Source: Acidobacteriota bacterium (GTDB lineage: Bacteria > Acidobacteriota > Vicinamibacteria > Vicinamibacterales > UBA8438). From it: DNA of 56,477 bases. Numbering within the stretch: position 1 is the first letter of the stretch; each line of letters opens with the position of its first letter. Positions 26,093 to 34,103 of this stretch are shown here, piece after piece. The notes beneath the pieces were generated by a model. That model saw nothing but the letters and a program-made list of their open reading frames with translations. It had not been told where the DNA came from and ran no database searches. Both the position numbers and the translations under genes were made by a program. Where the stretch lies: assembly GCA_011523845.1 (NCBI GenBank), contig WTFV01000194.1, positions 1 to 56,477 of the forward strand, in the 5' to 3' direction.

Positions 26093-26974
26093 GTGCCCGG
26101 GCACCCACTCTGGACTCGACGCCGACATCGAGTTGAGCGCCTGCGAGCCGAGCACCCGCACGCGGCCGAGCTGCTCGCCTTCTACGGCGACGTGCTGTCC
26201 CTTCAGGAGCCGCTCCATGCCAGGGCGCTGAAGTCGCGCTGGCTGGGCGCAGTCGAAGCCGCCGACGGTCGAGGGCCGCGACTGCGTCTCGAGTTGCTAC
26301 CGGAGCGGCCTCGGGAGCGGTACTTCTCGCGTTTCGTACGCGCGGTTCCAGCCTCCGCTCCGGAGGTGCTCGGAGCGATGGCGTCGCGGCTGGCGTCGGA
26401 GCCAGCCGCGATGTCGGACCTGCTGACCGCAGCCCTCGGGCGGGAGTCCGTAGACGCGGTCGCTATCCGGATCGACTGCGATGCCACGGCGCTGGAGTTC
26501 TTCCCGCGCGCCTTCGTCCAGCCGGTGGCGGAGGCTCTCGCCGGCCAGGCGGGCCTGGACTTCTCGGGGAGCCAGGACGAGGTCGACACCTTTGCCGGGG
26601 ATGACGACACCCGCGCTGCATGCCCGTACTGCGGAGCGTTGCCAGTCGCCGCCGTGCTGCGTGACGAGCCGGAGATCAAGGGACGGCGGACGCTGCTCTG
26701 CTCGCTGTGCCTGGCCGAATGGACGTTTCCGAGGACGCGCTGCCCTGCGTGCGGAGAGGAGCGCGCCGAGAAACGGCCGCATCACGTCGCGGAGTCGTGG
26801 CCGCACATCCGTGTGGAAGAGTGCGGGTCGTGCCGGACCTACGTCAAGGCGATCGATCTCCGCGAGAACGGTCTTGCCGTGCCGATCGTCGACGAGCTGG
26901 CATCGGCAGAACTCGATCTCTGGGCCGTGGAGCAGGGGCTCACGAAGCTCCGTACGAACCTGCTCGGGATGTAG
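26093..26974 (+). CDS. fdhE: Formate dehydrogenase accessory protein FdhE
   Basis: A 293-residue FdhE. Four CxxC pairs form the two rubredoxin-like iron/zinc sites: CPYCGALP, CSLCLAEW, CPACGEE and CGSCRTYVKAIDL. FdhE is a cytoplasmic protein that interacts with the formate dehydrogenase catalytic subunit and helps its maturation before Tat export. The GTG start at 26093 follows an AGGAGAGG ribosome site, though at a long spacing. It lies about 830 bases downstream of fdnI with the truncated methyltransferase in between. Confidence 0.92.
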   Translation: MPGHPLWTRRRHRVERLRAEHPHAAELLAFYGDVLSLQEPLHARALKSRWLGAVEAADGRGPRLRLELLPERPRERYFSRFVRAVPASAPEVLGAMASRLASEPAAMSDLLTAALGRESVDAVAIRIDCDATALEFFPRAFVQPVAEALAGQAGLDFSGSQDEVDTFAGDDDTRAACPYCGALPVAAVLRDEPEIKGRRTLLCSLCLAEWTFPRTRCPACGEERAEKRPHHVAESWPHIRVEECGSCRTYVKAIDLRENGLAVPIVDELASAELDLWAVEQGLTKLRTNLLGM

Positions 26975-26975
26975 C

Positions 26976-27173
26976 ATGGATGACGTGCATGACGCGGGAG
27001 ACGACCGGGGAATCCGCGAGCGGCTGATCCGTGCGGGGTTGCTGAAGCCGGGTGCGGGACGTGCCGCGGCGATACTGGAATTGCCGCCGCTGACGCTGCC
27101 GGTCAGCCTCTCGGAAGCGCTGGCGGAGGACCGAGCGGATCGGATACCCCGCGTGACCCGAGCCAACCGGTGA
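26976..27173 (+). pseudogene. C-terminal part of a Phd/VapB-like antitoxin
   Basis: Sixty-five codons starting one base after the fdhE stop codon. RERLIRAGLLKPG and LELPPLTLPVSLSEALAEDR resemble the C-terminal, toxin-binding half of Phd/VapB-type antitoxins; the N-terminal DNA-binding part is missing and no toxin gene follows. It could still be made by coupling to fdhE. The assignment is from general resemblance only. Confidence 0.45.
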
Positions 27174-27256
27174 GCCGGGGCCAACGGTAGGCCGACGGGC
27201 TCCCGGCCCTTCTCCCACCCCGCGCCGGATCCATCGGGAACGCGTCCCATCTCTAT

Positions 27257-27303
27257 TTGACAATCTGAAGAAGCTGCGCCAGAATTCATTTTGACGATCA
27301 AAA
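27257..27303 (+). promoter_or_regulatory. Promoter and palindromic operator of the padR gene
   Basis: A consensus -35 TTGACA (27257-27262) is followed after 17 bases by CAGAAT (27280-27285). Just downstream TTTTGA (27289-27294) and TCAAAA (27298-27303) form an exact inverted repeat with a three-base centre, overlapping the AAAGGAG ribosome site. Binding there would block both transcription start and translation; autoregulation by PadR is likely but inferred. Confidence 0.65.
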
Positions 27304-27311
27304 GGAGTCCG

Positions 27312-27656
27312 ATGGGCACAGACCGCACCGACGTTCTGCAGGGCACGCTCGAGCTCCTCGTGCTGCGCACCCTCGCGCTGGAGCCGATGCACGGCTGGGG
27401 ACTGGCCCAGCGGATCGAGACCATGTCGGGAGACGTGTTCGCGATCCAGCAGGGCACGCTGTATCCGGCGCTCCAGCGCATGAAGCGGAAGGGCTGGGTC
27501 GACTCGGAGTGGCGGATTACGGAGAACAACCGCCGGGCGCGCTACTACTTCCTCACCGACGCGGGAAGGCGGCAGGTCGCGGCGGAGCGCGAGGAGTGGG
27601 AGCGCATCGTCAACGCCGTCAACGGCGTGCTGAACTGGGCCGGGGGCACACGGTGA
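27312..27656 (+). CDS. PadR family transcriptional regulator
   Basis: A 114-residue PadR-like winged-helix regulator of the type paired with ADOP permeases: LQGTLELLVLRTLALEPMHG, then GLAQRIE, then VFAIQQGTLYPALQRMKRKG for the recognition region, and RRARYYFLTDAGRRQVAAE at the wing. The start at 27312 follows AAAGGAG. Its stop overlaps the GTG of the permease gene (GTGA at 27653-27656), so the two are translated together. The palindrome at 27289-27303 is the likely operator. Confidence 0.93.
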   Translation: MGTDRTDVLQGTLELLVLRTLALEPMHGWGLAQRIETMSGDVFAIQQGTLYPALQRMKRKGWVDSEWRITENNRRARYYFLTDAGRRQVAAEREEWERIVNAVNGVLNWAGGTR

Positions 27657-28753
27657 ACCCGCTTGCCCGACTCGTGCGGTTGTTTCGTGGACGCTTCCGC
27701 CGCCGACGGGAGGACGACGAGACCGCCGAGGAGCTGCGCTTCCATCTGGAGATGGAGGCGGAGAAGAACGTGCGCGGGGGAATGGCGCCGGGCGAGGCGC
27801 GCCGTCGGGCCCGTCTGCGTCTGGGCGGCCTCGACGCCATCCGGGAGGCGGTCCAGGATGCACGCGGCGGGCGACCGCTGGAGGACCTGATCCGCGATAT
27901 CGGCTATGCGTTGCGCAGTGCGCGCCGGAATCCGGGATTCACCGTCGCCGCCGTCGTGTCGCTGGCGATCCCGATCGGTTTCAACGCCGCGATCTTCACC
28001 GTCGTCGACTCCATGCTGTTCCATCCGTTGCCGGTCTCCCGGCCGGCGCAACTCGTCGACGTGTACACGAGCGATCGCGGCGCTCGTTCGTACTGGCCGA
28101 ACTCCTATCCGGACTACGTCGACCTCCGCGCGGCGAACGACGTGTTCACGGATACGGCGGCACATGCGCCGATGCGCACGGTGCATGTAGCCCGGTCGCA
28201 GACCTCGCTGACCGGCGGCGTGTTGCTCGCGCGGATCGAGGGCGACGCGGCGTCCGCGGCTGCCGACATTCTCCGCGAGTTCCGCCGGATGGAGCCGGAT
28301 CTGTTCTTCTTCTTCCAGGGGGACACGCTGCGGGAGATTGCCGACGTCACGATGCTGCCGTTTCGGATCGCGGCATCCGCATCAGGTGCCGCCGGCATCG
28401 TGGCCATGCTGCTGGGCGCGGTCGGGCTCTACGGCCTGATTGCCTACGTGGTCGCGGGGCGCACGCGCGAGCTTGCGATTCGGTCGGTGCTGGGAGCGCG
28501 GGCCGGTTCGCTGCTCCGTCTCGTTCTGGCAAGCGGCGCATGGGTGATCGTCGCCGGCGCCGGCCTCGGCGCCGTCCTTGCCGTCCTCGTGACGGGCCTC
28601 GTATCGCAGTTGATGCCGGGCATTGCGCTGAGGGATCCGGTGGTGTGGGGGATTGCGCTGTTGCTGATTGCCGGGGTCGCCGCTGCCGCCTATGCCGGAC
28701 CTGCGCGTCGCATCGTGCGACTGGACCTGCCGCAGGCGCTGCACGTCGAGTGA
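27653..28753 (+). CDS. ADOP-type permease with large internal deletion
   Basis: A 366-residue relic of an Acidobacteria duplicated orphan permease; intact members are near 800 residues. The N-terminus is normal: EELRFHLEMEAEKNVRGGM, then LEDLIRDIGYALRSARRNPG and a first membrane helix with FNAAIFTVVDSMLF. After about residue 180 the sequence jumps to the last part of the family: DVTMLPFRIAASASGAAGIV, LLGAVGLYGLIAYVVAGRTR and ELAIRSVLGARAG, and the two final helices. The first FtsX unit and most of the second periplasmic domain are lost, yet the frame is kept. It is probably non-functional, or a two-lobed remnant. Confidence 0.85.
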   Translation: MNPLARLVRLFRGRFRRRREDDETAEELRFHLEMEAEKNVRGGMAPGEARRRARLRLGGLDAIREAVQDARGGRPLEDLIRDIGYALRSARRNPGFTVAAVVSLAIPIGFNAAIFTVVDSMLFHPLPVSRPAQLVDVYTSDRGARSYWPNSYPDYVDLRAANDVFTDTAAHAPMRTVHVARSQTSLTGGVLLARIEGDAASAAADILREFRRMEPDLFFFFQGDTLREIADVTMLPFRIAASASGAAGIVAMLLGAVGLYGLIAYVVAGRTRELAIRSVLGARAGSLLRLVLASGAWVIVAGAGLGAVLAVLVTGLVSQLMPGIALRDPVVWGIALLLIAGVAAAAYAGPARRIVRLDLPQALHVE

Positions 28754-28762
28754 ACGCAAGTC

Positions 28763-29053
28763 TCACGCCGGCGCCGTGGGGCGCCGCACTTGTCGAACGA
28801 TTGCGGTGCCACGCTCACGTTCTATCCGTGCGATCTCGTACTGGCTCTGAAGTCCGAGCCAGAACTGGGGGCGATTGCCGAAGTAGAGACCGAGACGCAC
28901 CGCGGTGTCCGCAGTGATCGATCGACGGCCGTTGAGGATATCCGTGATACGGCCCGACGGGACGCCGATGTCGAGCGCCAGACGATTGGCACTCCGGTTC
29001 CGGGCCTCGATCTCTCGTTGCAGGAGCCTGCCGGGATGGGCAATCGGAGGCAT
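28763..29053 (-). CDS. higA: HigA family antitoxin
   Basis: A 96-residue HigA antitoxin with an XRE helix-turn-helix: HPGRLLQREIEARNRSANRL, then IGVPSGRITDILNGRRSITA and DTAVRLGLYFGNRPQFWLGL. It would bind its operator and neutralise HigB. It lies three bases after the end of the higB frame. The matching toxin gene carries a frameshift, so this antitoxin may be an orphan. It is convergent with the ADOP gene. Confidence 0.93.
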   Translation of the reverse strand: MPPIAHPGRLLQREIEARNRSANRLALDIGVPSGRITDILNGRRSITADTAVRLGLYFGNRPQFWLGLQSQYEIARIERERGTAIVRQVRRPTAPA

Positions 29054-29056
29054 GTT

Positions 29057-29345
29057 TCATCCCCTGTGATAGTCGACGATCTCGACGTCGTGCGCGTCTC
29101 CATCACGGAACTCGAAGCAGATGTGCCACCCTCCGTTCACGGTCATGGCCCATTGCCGCCGCCGTGCGCCCTTGAGCTTGTGCAGTCCCACGCTCATGAG
29201 CGGGCTCAGGTCCTGCAAACGTCTCCGCGACGTTCAATGCAAGCAGGAGATCGACGGCGGTCTCGAAGTCCAGGCCACGGAACCGATTCGGTGACTCGCC
29301 TTCCCGGACCTTGCGGCTCGCCGCGTTTCGCCAGGGACCAATCAC
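29057..29345 (-). pseudogene. higB: HigB/RelE-like toxin with a one-base frameshift
   Basis: Read from a GTG at 29345 the frame gives VIGPWRNAASRKVREGESPN, then RFRGLDFETAVDLLLALNV. After VAET it leaves the family. Shifting frame at the three-A run at 29217-29219 restores the rest: LQDLSPLMSVGLHKLKGARR, then WHICFEFRDGDAHDVEIVDY and a stop at 29057. One extra A therefore splits the gene. It is either a true loss-of-toxin mutation, a sequencing error, or slippage. A TATATT box (29357-29352) ends six bases before the GTG. Confidence 0.75.
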
Positions 29346-29397
29346 GGCAACAATATACGATGCGACACGGTGAACCGGCCCGAGTTCGGGAGCGCAA

Positions 29398-30627
29398 ATG
29401 GTGCAGTACGAATTCGCCCTCGACGGCGACGAACGCCTGACGCTCGACGAGTTCACGACCGAGCTGGCGCGCTGGCGCCGCTACGGCAAGGAGACGATTG
29501 TCGACGACTACTCGGGCGTGCCCGTCTTCGTGAACGAGTTCTGGACGTCGAAGCAGCGCGCCGCGCACTCCCTGCACGAGATCTCCTACCGCGCGTGCTT
29601 CAAGCCGCAACTGCCGCGGTTCTTCATCACCAGGCTGACGGATCCGGGCAACGTGGTCTTCGATCCCTTCATGGGGCGGGGGACGACGCTGCTCGAGGCG
29701 GCGTTGCACGGGCGGGAGACGCTGGGCAACGACGTCAATCCGTTGTCTCGGGTGCTGCTGGAGCCACGACTGAACCCGCCGGCGCCGGCCGAGGTGGAAG
29801 CTCGTCTGCAATCGTTGTCGCTGGATGGACCCGCCGCGCATCCTGACGGGTTCGACGTCTTCTTCCATGAACGCACGTTGAATCAGATCTGCCGGCTTCG
29901 CGAGTACCTCCGCGAGCGCCACGCGGACGGACGCGCGGACACCGTCGATCGGTGGATCCGGATGGTCGCCATCAACCGGCTGACCGGACATTCGAAGGGC
30001 TTCTTCTCCGTCTATACGTTGCCCCCCAACCAGGCCGCGTCGATCGAGCGGCAGCGGAAGAACAACGCGCGCCGCAACCTGCAGCCCGAGTACCGGGACG
30101 TTGCCGCCGTGATCGTGCGCAAGACGCGTTCCTTGTTGCGCGACATGCGGCGCCAGGCGCCCGCGGGACGGAATCACGGGTTCTTCCGCCAACCGGTGGG
30201 TGCGCCGTTCGCCTACGACGGGCCGCCGGTGTCGCTCGCCGTGACGTCGCCGCCGTTCATGAACATCGTGAACTACAAGGGCGACAACTGGATGCGCTGC
30301 TGGTTCGCCGGTATCGATCCCGATACCGTGGGCATCACGCAGACCGGCAGGCTCGACGCCTGGAAGGCTCTGGTCCGCGGCGCGCTCGACAATACCGCCG
30401 CGATCTGTCGCCCCGCGGCGATCTTCGCCTTCGAAGTGGGAGAGATTCGCGGGGGGGCGTTGCTGCTGGATCAGATAGTCGCCGACGTGGCACGCGAGAC
30501 GGAGTGGGAGCCGGTGTGCGTGGTAGTCAACGCACAGGTCTTCACGAAGACATCGAATACGTGGGGAATCGACAACAACCGGGCGGGGACCAACTCGAAT
30601 CGGATCGTCGTGCTGCGCCGGCGTTGA
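29398..30627 (+). CDS. DNA methyltransferase, N4/N6 amino type
   Basis: A 409-residue SAM-dependent methyltransferase. The SAM motif VVFDPFMGRGTTLLEAALHG (about 82-101) comes first and the catalytic SPPF in LAVTSPPFMNIVNYKGDNWM (about 281) later, an alpha-like order; SPPF/Y suggests N4-cytosine or N6-adenine transfer. The conserved C-terminal TWGIDNNRAGTNSNRIVVLR has the look of the family end. No restriction gene is adjacent, so it is an orphan methylase. The start at 29398 follows GGGAG. It diverges from the higBA module with a 52-base gap. Confidence 0.85.
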   Translation: MVQYEFALDGDERLTLDEFTTELARWRRYGKETIVDDYSGVPVFVNEFWTSKQRAAHSLHEISYRACFKPQLPRFFITRLTDPGNVVFDPFMGRGTTLLEAALHGRETLGNDVNPLSRVLLEPRLNPPAPAEVEARLQSLSLDGPAAHPDGFDVFFHERTLNQICRLREYLRERHADGRADTVDRWIRMVAINRLTGHSKGFFSVYTLPPNQAASIERQRKNNARRNLQPEYRDVAAVIVRKTRSLLRDMRRQAPAGRNHGFFRQPVGAPFAYDGPPVSLAVTSPPFMNIVNYKGDNWMRCWFAGIDPDTVGITQTGRLDAWKALVRGALDNTAAICRPAAIFAFEVGEIRGGALLLDQIVADVARETEWEPVCVVVNAQVFTKTSNTWGIDNNRAGTNSNRIVVLRRR

Positions 30628-30698
30628 TGGCCGGCATCAGCGCGGGTCAGGCTGTACCAGGTGACCGTGGTCGGCGCCGAATCGAAGGTCCGCGGCCC

Positions 30699-31097
30699 CT
30701 ATTGCGGCCGACTGAACCCGGCGCTCCGACTCAGGACGCGATCGAACGTATACGTAGTCGAGGCTCCCGCCAGCATGGCGGACTCGCCGAGCAGGTAGTC
30801 CGAGAAGTCAGCCTTGCCTGTGGTGTAGCGCTCGAGCGCCCGAACGACCGCCGGCCGGTTCACGAACGCGAATTCCTCCGCGTCCAGCAGCCGTCGCACG
30901 GTCGTCGCGATTCTGGCCCGGGGGAAGGAGTAGACCGATTCGAGCACCCACTCCAGTTCGCAGAGCACGATGTCCGGCAGCAGTACCCTGTCGGAGGCGG
31001 CCACGGCGCGATCGACCAGGTCCTGCGCCTGTCTTGCCTGATTGTGATCATCGTTGAGCAGCAGCCGCAGCAGGACGTTCGTGTCGAAGGCGATCAT
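30699..31097 (-). CDS. vapC: VapC PIN-domain ribonuclease toxin
   Basis: A 132-residue PIN-domain toxin. The acidic residues for metal binding are visible: Asp5 in IAFDTNVLLRLL, Glu in VLCELEWVLE, Asp in KADFSDYLLGE and Asp in YTFDRVL. It probably cuts tRNA or rRNA when released. Its start overlaps the vapB stop as ATGA (31094-31097). Confidence 0.95.
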   Translation of the reverse strand: MIAFDTNVLLRLLLNDDHNQARQAQDLVDRAVAASDRVLLPDIVLCELEWVLESVYSFPRARIATTVRRLLDAEEFAFVNRPAVVRALERYTTGKADFSDYLLGESAMLAGASTTYTFDRVLSRSAGFSRPQ

Positions 31098-31351
31098 GGC
31101 AGCCCGTGCTTTCTTGCGGCCCGCTGCCGGAGCGCTTCCCGGATCCGTTCGTCGTCCACCTTCCGGCCGGTAGCGTATGCCGCGAGGAATCCTCGCAAGG
31201 GTTTCAAGGGATGCCTCACGGGAACGATGCGCGCCCCGCCGTCGTCGTCGAGCTCGAAGGCCACTCGATCCCCGACATCCAGGGCCATCCCCGTCCTGAC
31301 CTTCTTGGGTATCGTGATCTGACCCTTGGCGGTGAGCTTCGCGGTCTCCAT
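31094..31351 (-). CDS. vapB: AbrB/SpoVT-type VapB antitoxin
   Basis: An 85-residue antitoxin. The swapped-hairpin AbrB DNA-binding domain is clear: AKLTAKGQITIPKKVRTGMA, then LDVGDRVAFELDDDGGARIV. The C-terminal part (DDERIREALRQRAARKHG) would wrap VapC. A TATAAT box lies 24 bases upstream and the ribosome region is purine-rich. It forms an operon with vapC. Confidence 0.95.
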   Translation of the reverse strand: METAKLTAKGQITIPKKVRTGMALDVGDRVAFELDDDGGARIVPVRHPLKPLRGFLAAYATGRKVDDERIREALRQRAARKHGLP

Positions 31352-31375
31352 CCTGTTCCTTACCCTTCCTTGAAA

Positions 31376-31381
31376 ATTATA
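31376..31381 (-). promoter_or_regulatory. -10 box of vapBC
   Basis: A perfect TATAAT read on the minus strand (31381 to 31376) in a locally AT-rich stretch, 24 bases before the vapB ATG. No good -35 hexamer is seen, which fits a repressed and regulator-dependent promoter. Confidence 0.65.
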
Positions 31382-31466
31382 CGAAATGTAATGCGAACGG
31401 CGACGAAGAACAAGGGGACGTGCAGCCGGTGAATCGGACTGCGAAGCTGGCCTACCGCCCGGCGCC

Positions 31467-31472
31467 TATAAT
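31467..31472 (+). promoter_or_regulatory. -10 box of a probable leaderless thiolase transcript
   Basis: TATAAT at 31467-31472 is separated from the ATG at 31479 by six bases. Transcription would start at or next to the A of the ATG, so the message would have no leader or ribosome site. Confidence 0.65.
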
Positions 31473-31478
31473 GACCCG

Positions 31479-32684
31479 ATGATCGACGCGTTCATCTATG
31501 ACGGCCTCCGGACCCCGTTCGGCCGCCACGCCGGTGCGCTCGCGCCGGTCCGCCCCGACGATCTCCTCGGCGACCTGGTCGGCGCGCTCGTCGAGCGCAG
31601 CCCGTTCCCGGCGGACCGGTTCGAGGACGTGATTGCCGGCTGCACGAACCAGGCGGGCGAGGATTGCCGCAACGTCGCGCGGCGGGCGGGACTGCTCGGC
31701 GGTCTGCCGGTCGAGGTGGCCGGCATGACCGTGAACCGGCTCTGCGCAAGCGGGCTGGCCGCGGTGGTCGACGCCTCGCGGGCCGTTGCGTGCGGGCAGG
31801 GCGGCCTGTTCGTGGCCGGCGGGGTGGAGAGCATGAGCCGTGCGCCATTCGTGATGGCCAAGGCGGAACGCGCTTACGGCCGGCAGCTCACGGCGTTCGA
31901 CACCACCCTCGGGTCGCGTTTCCCCAACCGGCGGGCCACCGCGGCGTTCGGCGACCACGCCATGTACGAGACGGCCGAGGAGGTGGCCAAGGATCTCGGC
32001 ATCGGCCGCGACGAGAGCGACCGCTTTGCTGCCCGGTCGCAGGCGCGCTACGCGCAGGCGAAGTCGGAGTGCTTCTACTCGGGCGAGCTGCATCCGGTCA
32101 CCGTGCCGGGCCCGAAGCGCGGGCAGACCAACGAGGTGGCCGACGACGAGCACCCGCGTCCCGGGACGAGCCTGGAGAAGCTCGCGACACTGCGACCCCT
32201 GGCGGACGGCGGCGTGGTCACGGCCGGCAACGCGTCCGGCATCAACGACGGGGCTGCCGCGCTCATCGTCGGATCGCGCGCCGTGGGCGAGGAGTTCGGC
32301 GCTGCGCCGCTGGCGCGCATCGTCTCGGCGGCGGTCGCCGGCGTCGAGCCGCGGGTCATGGGGCTCGGACCCGTGCCTGCCTCGCGCAAGGCCCTGGCCC
32401 GGGCCGGGCTGACGCTGACCGACATGGACGTCATCGAGATCAACGAGGCGTTCGCCACGCAGGTGCTCGGTTGCCTGAAGGCACTGGAGCTCGATCGGGA
32501 CGACAGCCGCGTGAACCCCAACGGCGGCGCCATCGCCGTCGGCCATCCGCTGGGGGCGTCGGGCGCCCGCCTGACGCTGACCGCCGTCCGGCAGTTGCAG
32601 CGCAGCGAGGGCCGCTACGCCCTGGTCACGCTCTGCATCGGCGTCGGGCAGGGCCTGGCCGCGGTCCTCGAGCGGGTCGGCTGA
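31479..32684 (+). CDS. Acetyl-CoA acyltransferase (thiolase)
   Basis: A 401-residue thiolase of the PcaF/acetyl-CoA acetyltransferase type. The nucleophile Cys89 is in TVNRLCASGLAAV. NEAFA (VIEINEAFATQVL), GHPLGASGARLTL with the catalytic His and LCIGVGQG with the second Cys complete the active site. It cleaves or forms 3-ketoacyl-CoA such as 3-oxoadipyl-CoA or acetoacetyl-CoA; the chain preference is not readable. The start is fixed by a TATAAT box six bases upstream. A DASS transporter and an amidohydrolase follow closely, so the three may serve uptake and breakdown of one carboxylate or acyl compound. Confidence 0.95.
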   Translation: MIDAFIYDGLRTPFGRHAGALAPVRPDDLLGDLVGALVERSPFPADRFEDVIAGCTNQAGEDCRNVARRAGLLGGLPVEVAGMTVNRLCASGLAAVVDASRAVACGQGGLFVAGGVESMSRAPFVMAKAERAYGRQLTAFDTTLGSRFPNRRATAAFGDHAMYETAEEVAKDLGIGRDESDRFAARSQARYAQAKSECFYSGELHPVTVPGPKRGQTNEVADDEHPRPGTSLEKLATLRPLADGGVVTAGNASGINDGAAALIVGSRAVGEEFGAAPLARIVSAAVAGVEPRVMGLGPVPASRKALARAGLTLTDMDVIEINEAFATQVLGCLKALELDRDDSRVNPNGGAIAVGHPLGASGARLTLTAVRQLQRSEGRYALVTLCIGVGQGLAAVLERVG

Positions 32685-32693
32685 CCCCGCATC

Positions 32694-34103
32694 ATGGCTG
32701 GCAAGCCGGCTCGGTTGCTCGCCCTGCTCGGCATCTACGTGCTCGTCGCGCACGTGCTGCCGATCCCGGAAGGTATCGAGCCCCAGGGCTGGCGCATCAC
32801 CGGCGTCTTCTTCGCCATCATCGCCGGGCTGATGCTCCAGCCGCTGCCGGGTTCCCAGGTGGTGCTGCTCGGGATCACGGCGGTGATCCTGGTAGGGGGC
32901 GTGCCGATGGGGCGGGCGCTGCAGGGTTACTCCGCCGCGTCCGTCTGGATGGTGCTGGCCGCGATGATGATGTCGCGGGCGCTGCGCGAGTGCGGTCTGG
33001 CGCGCCGCATCGCGCTCTGGTTCGTGCGGGCCATCGGCCGCACGTCGCTCGGCCTCGGCTACGCGCTGCACCTGACCGACCTGACCCTGGCCACCGGCGT
33101 GCCGTCTATCACGGCCCGGTCGGCCAGCATCGTCTTCCCCATCGCCCGCAGCATCAGCACGCTCTACGAGTCCGAGCCGGGACCGAGTTCGCGCCGGCTC
33201 GGCACGTTCCTGATGACGTGCATGTACCAGACGAGCACCATCGCCTCGGCGATGTTCTTCTACAGCAGCGCCGCCAACCTGCTGCTCGGCGACCTGGCGC
33301 GCGAGTTCGCCGGGATCGAGGTCACCTGGGCGAGCTGGTTCATCGCGGGCCTCGTGCCGGGCATCGTGTCGAGCGTGGCGGTGCCGCTGCTGATGCTGCG
33401 GGTCGTGCCGCCGGACATCCGGCACACGCCGGCGGCGCGCGAGTTCGCGCAGCGGGAGCTCGACCGGGTCGGACCGATTCGCGGCGCCGAGGCGGTCGTG
33501 CTCGGGGTGTTCGTCTTCCTCATCGGCTTCTGGGTGCTCTCGTCGTACGTCGACTGGCTGTCGCCCGGACTGGTCGCCTTCATCGGGCTCGGCGTGCTCT
33601 TCGTCACCGGCACCCTGACCTGGGAGGCCGCGCTCGGCGAACGCTCGGCCTGGGACGTCTTCGTCTGGTACGGCGGCCTGCTGACCCTGGGCGGCCTGCT
33701 GAACGAGACCGGGGTGACGGTGGCCTTCACCGGCTGGGTCGGCGGCTGGTTCACCGGCGTGCCCTGGATCGTCGTGCTGGTCGTCGCGCTGGTCATCTAC
33801 TTCTACACGCACTACTTCTTCGCCAGCACGACGGTGCACGCGCTGGCGCTCTACGGACCGTTCGTCACGCTGCTCGTCGGCGTCGGCGCGCCGGCCGGGA
33901 TCGTGGTCTACAGCCTGCTCTTCCTCAACAACCTGCAGGCCTGCCTGACCCACTACGGCACCACGACCTCGCCGGTCATCTTCATCGAGGGCTACGTCAG
34001 CCTGGGCGACTGGTGGCGCGCCGGGTTCTTCGCCTCCGTCGTGAACCTGGTTATCTGGCTGGCGGTGGGAATCGCTTGGTGGAAGGTACTGGGGCTGTGG
34101 TGA
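32694..34103 (+). CDS. DASS family sodium/carboxylate symporter
   Basis: A 469-residue membrane protein with about 11-12 helices, of the divalent anion:sodium symporter family. The two family hairpin signatures are visible: GVPSITARSASIVFPIARSI and, later, FASTTVHALALYGPFVTLLV with LTHYGTTTSPVIF. It would import a dicarboxylate or similar anion with sodium. It starts nine bases after the thiolase stop, and its TGA overlaps the ATG of the amidohydrolase gene (TGATG at 34101-34105). Confidence 0.92.
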   Translation: MAGKPARLLALLGIYVLVAHVLPIPEGIEPQGWRITGVFFAIIAGLMLQPLPGSQVVLLGITAVILVGGVPMGRALQGYSAASVWMVLAAMMMSRALRECGLARRIALWFVRAIGRTSLGLGYALHLTDLTLATGVPSITARSASIVFPIARSISTLYESEPGPSSRRLGTFLMTCMYQTSTIASAMFFYSSAANLLLGDLAREFAGIEVTWASWFIAGLVPGIVSSVAVPLLMLRVVPPDIRHTPAAREFAQRELDRVGPIRGAEAVVLGVFVFLIGFWVLSSYVDWLSPGLVAFIGLGVLFVTGTLTWEAALGERSAWDVFVWYGGLLTLGGLLNETGVTVAFTGWVGGWFTGVPWIVVLVVALVIYFYTHYFFASTTVHALALYGPFVTLLVGVGAPAGIVVYSLLFLNNLQACLTHYGTTTSPVIFIEGYVSLGDWWRAGFFASVVNLVIWLAVGIAWWKVLGLW

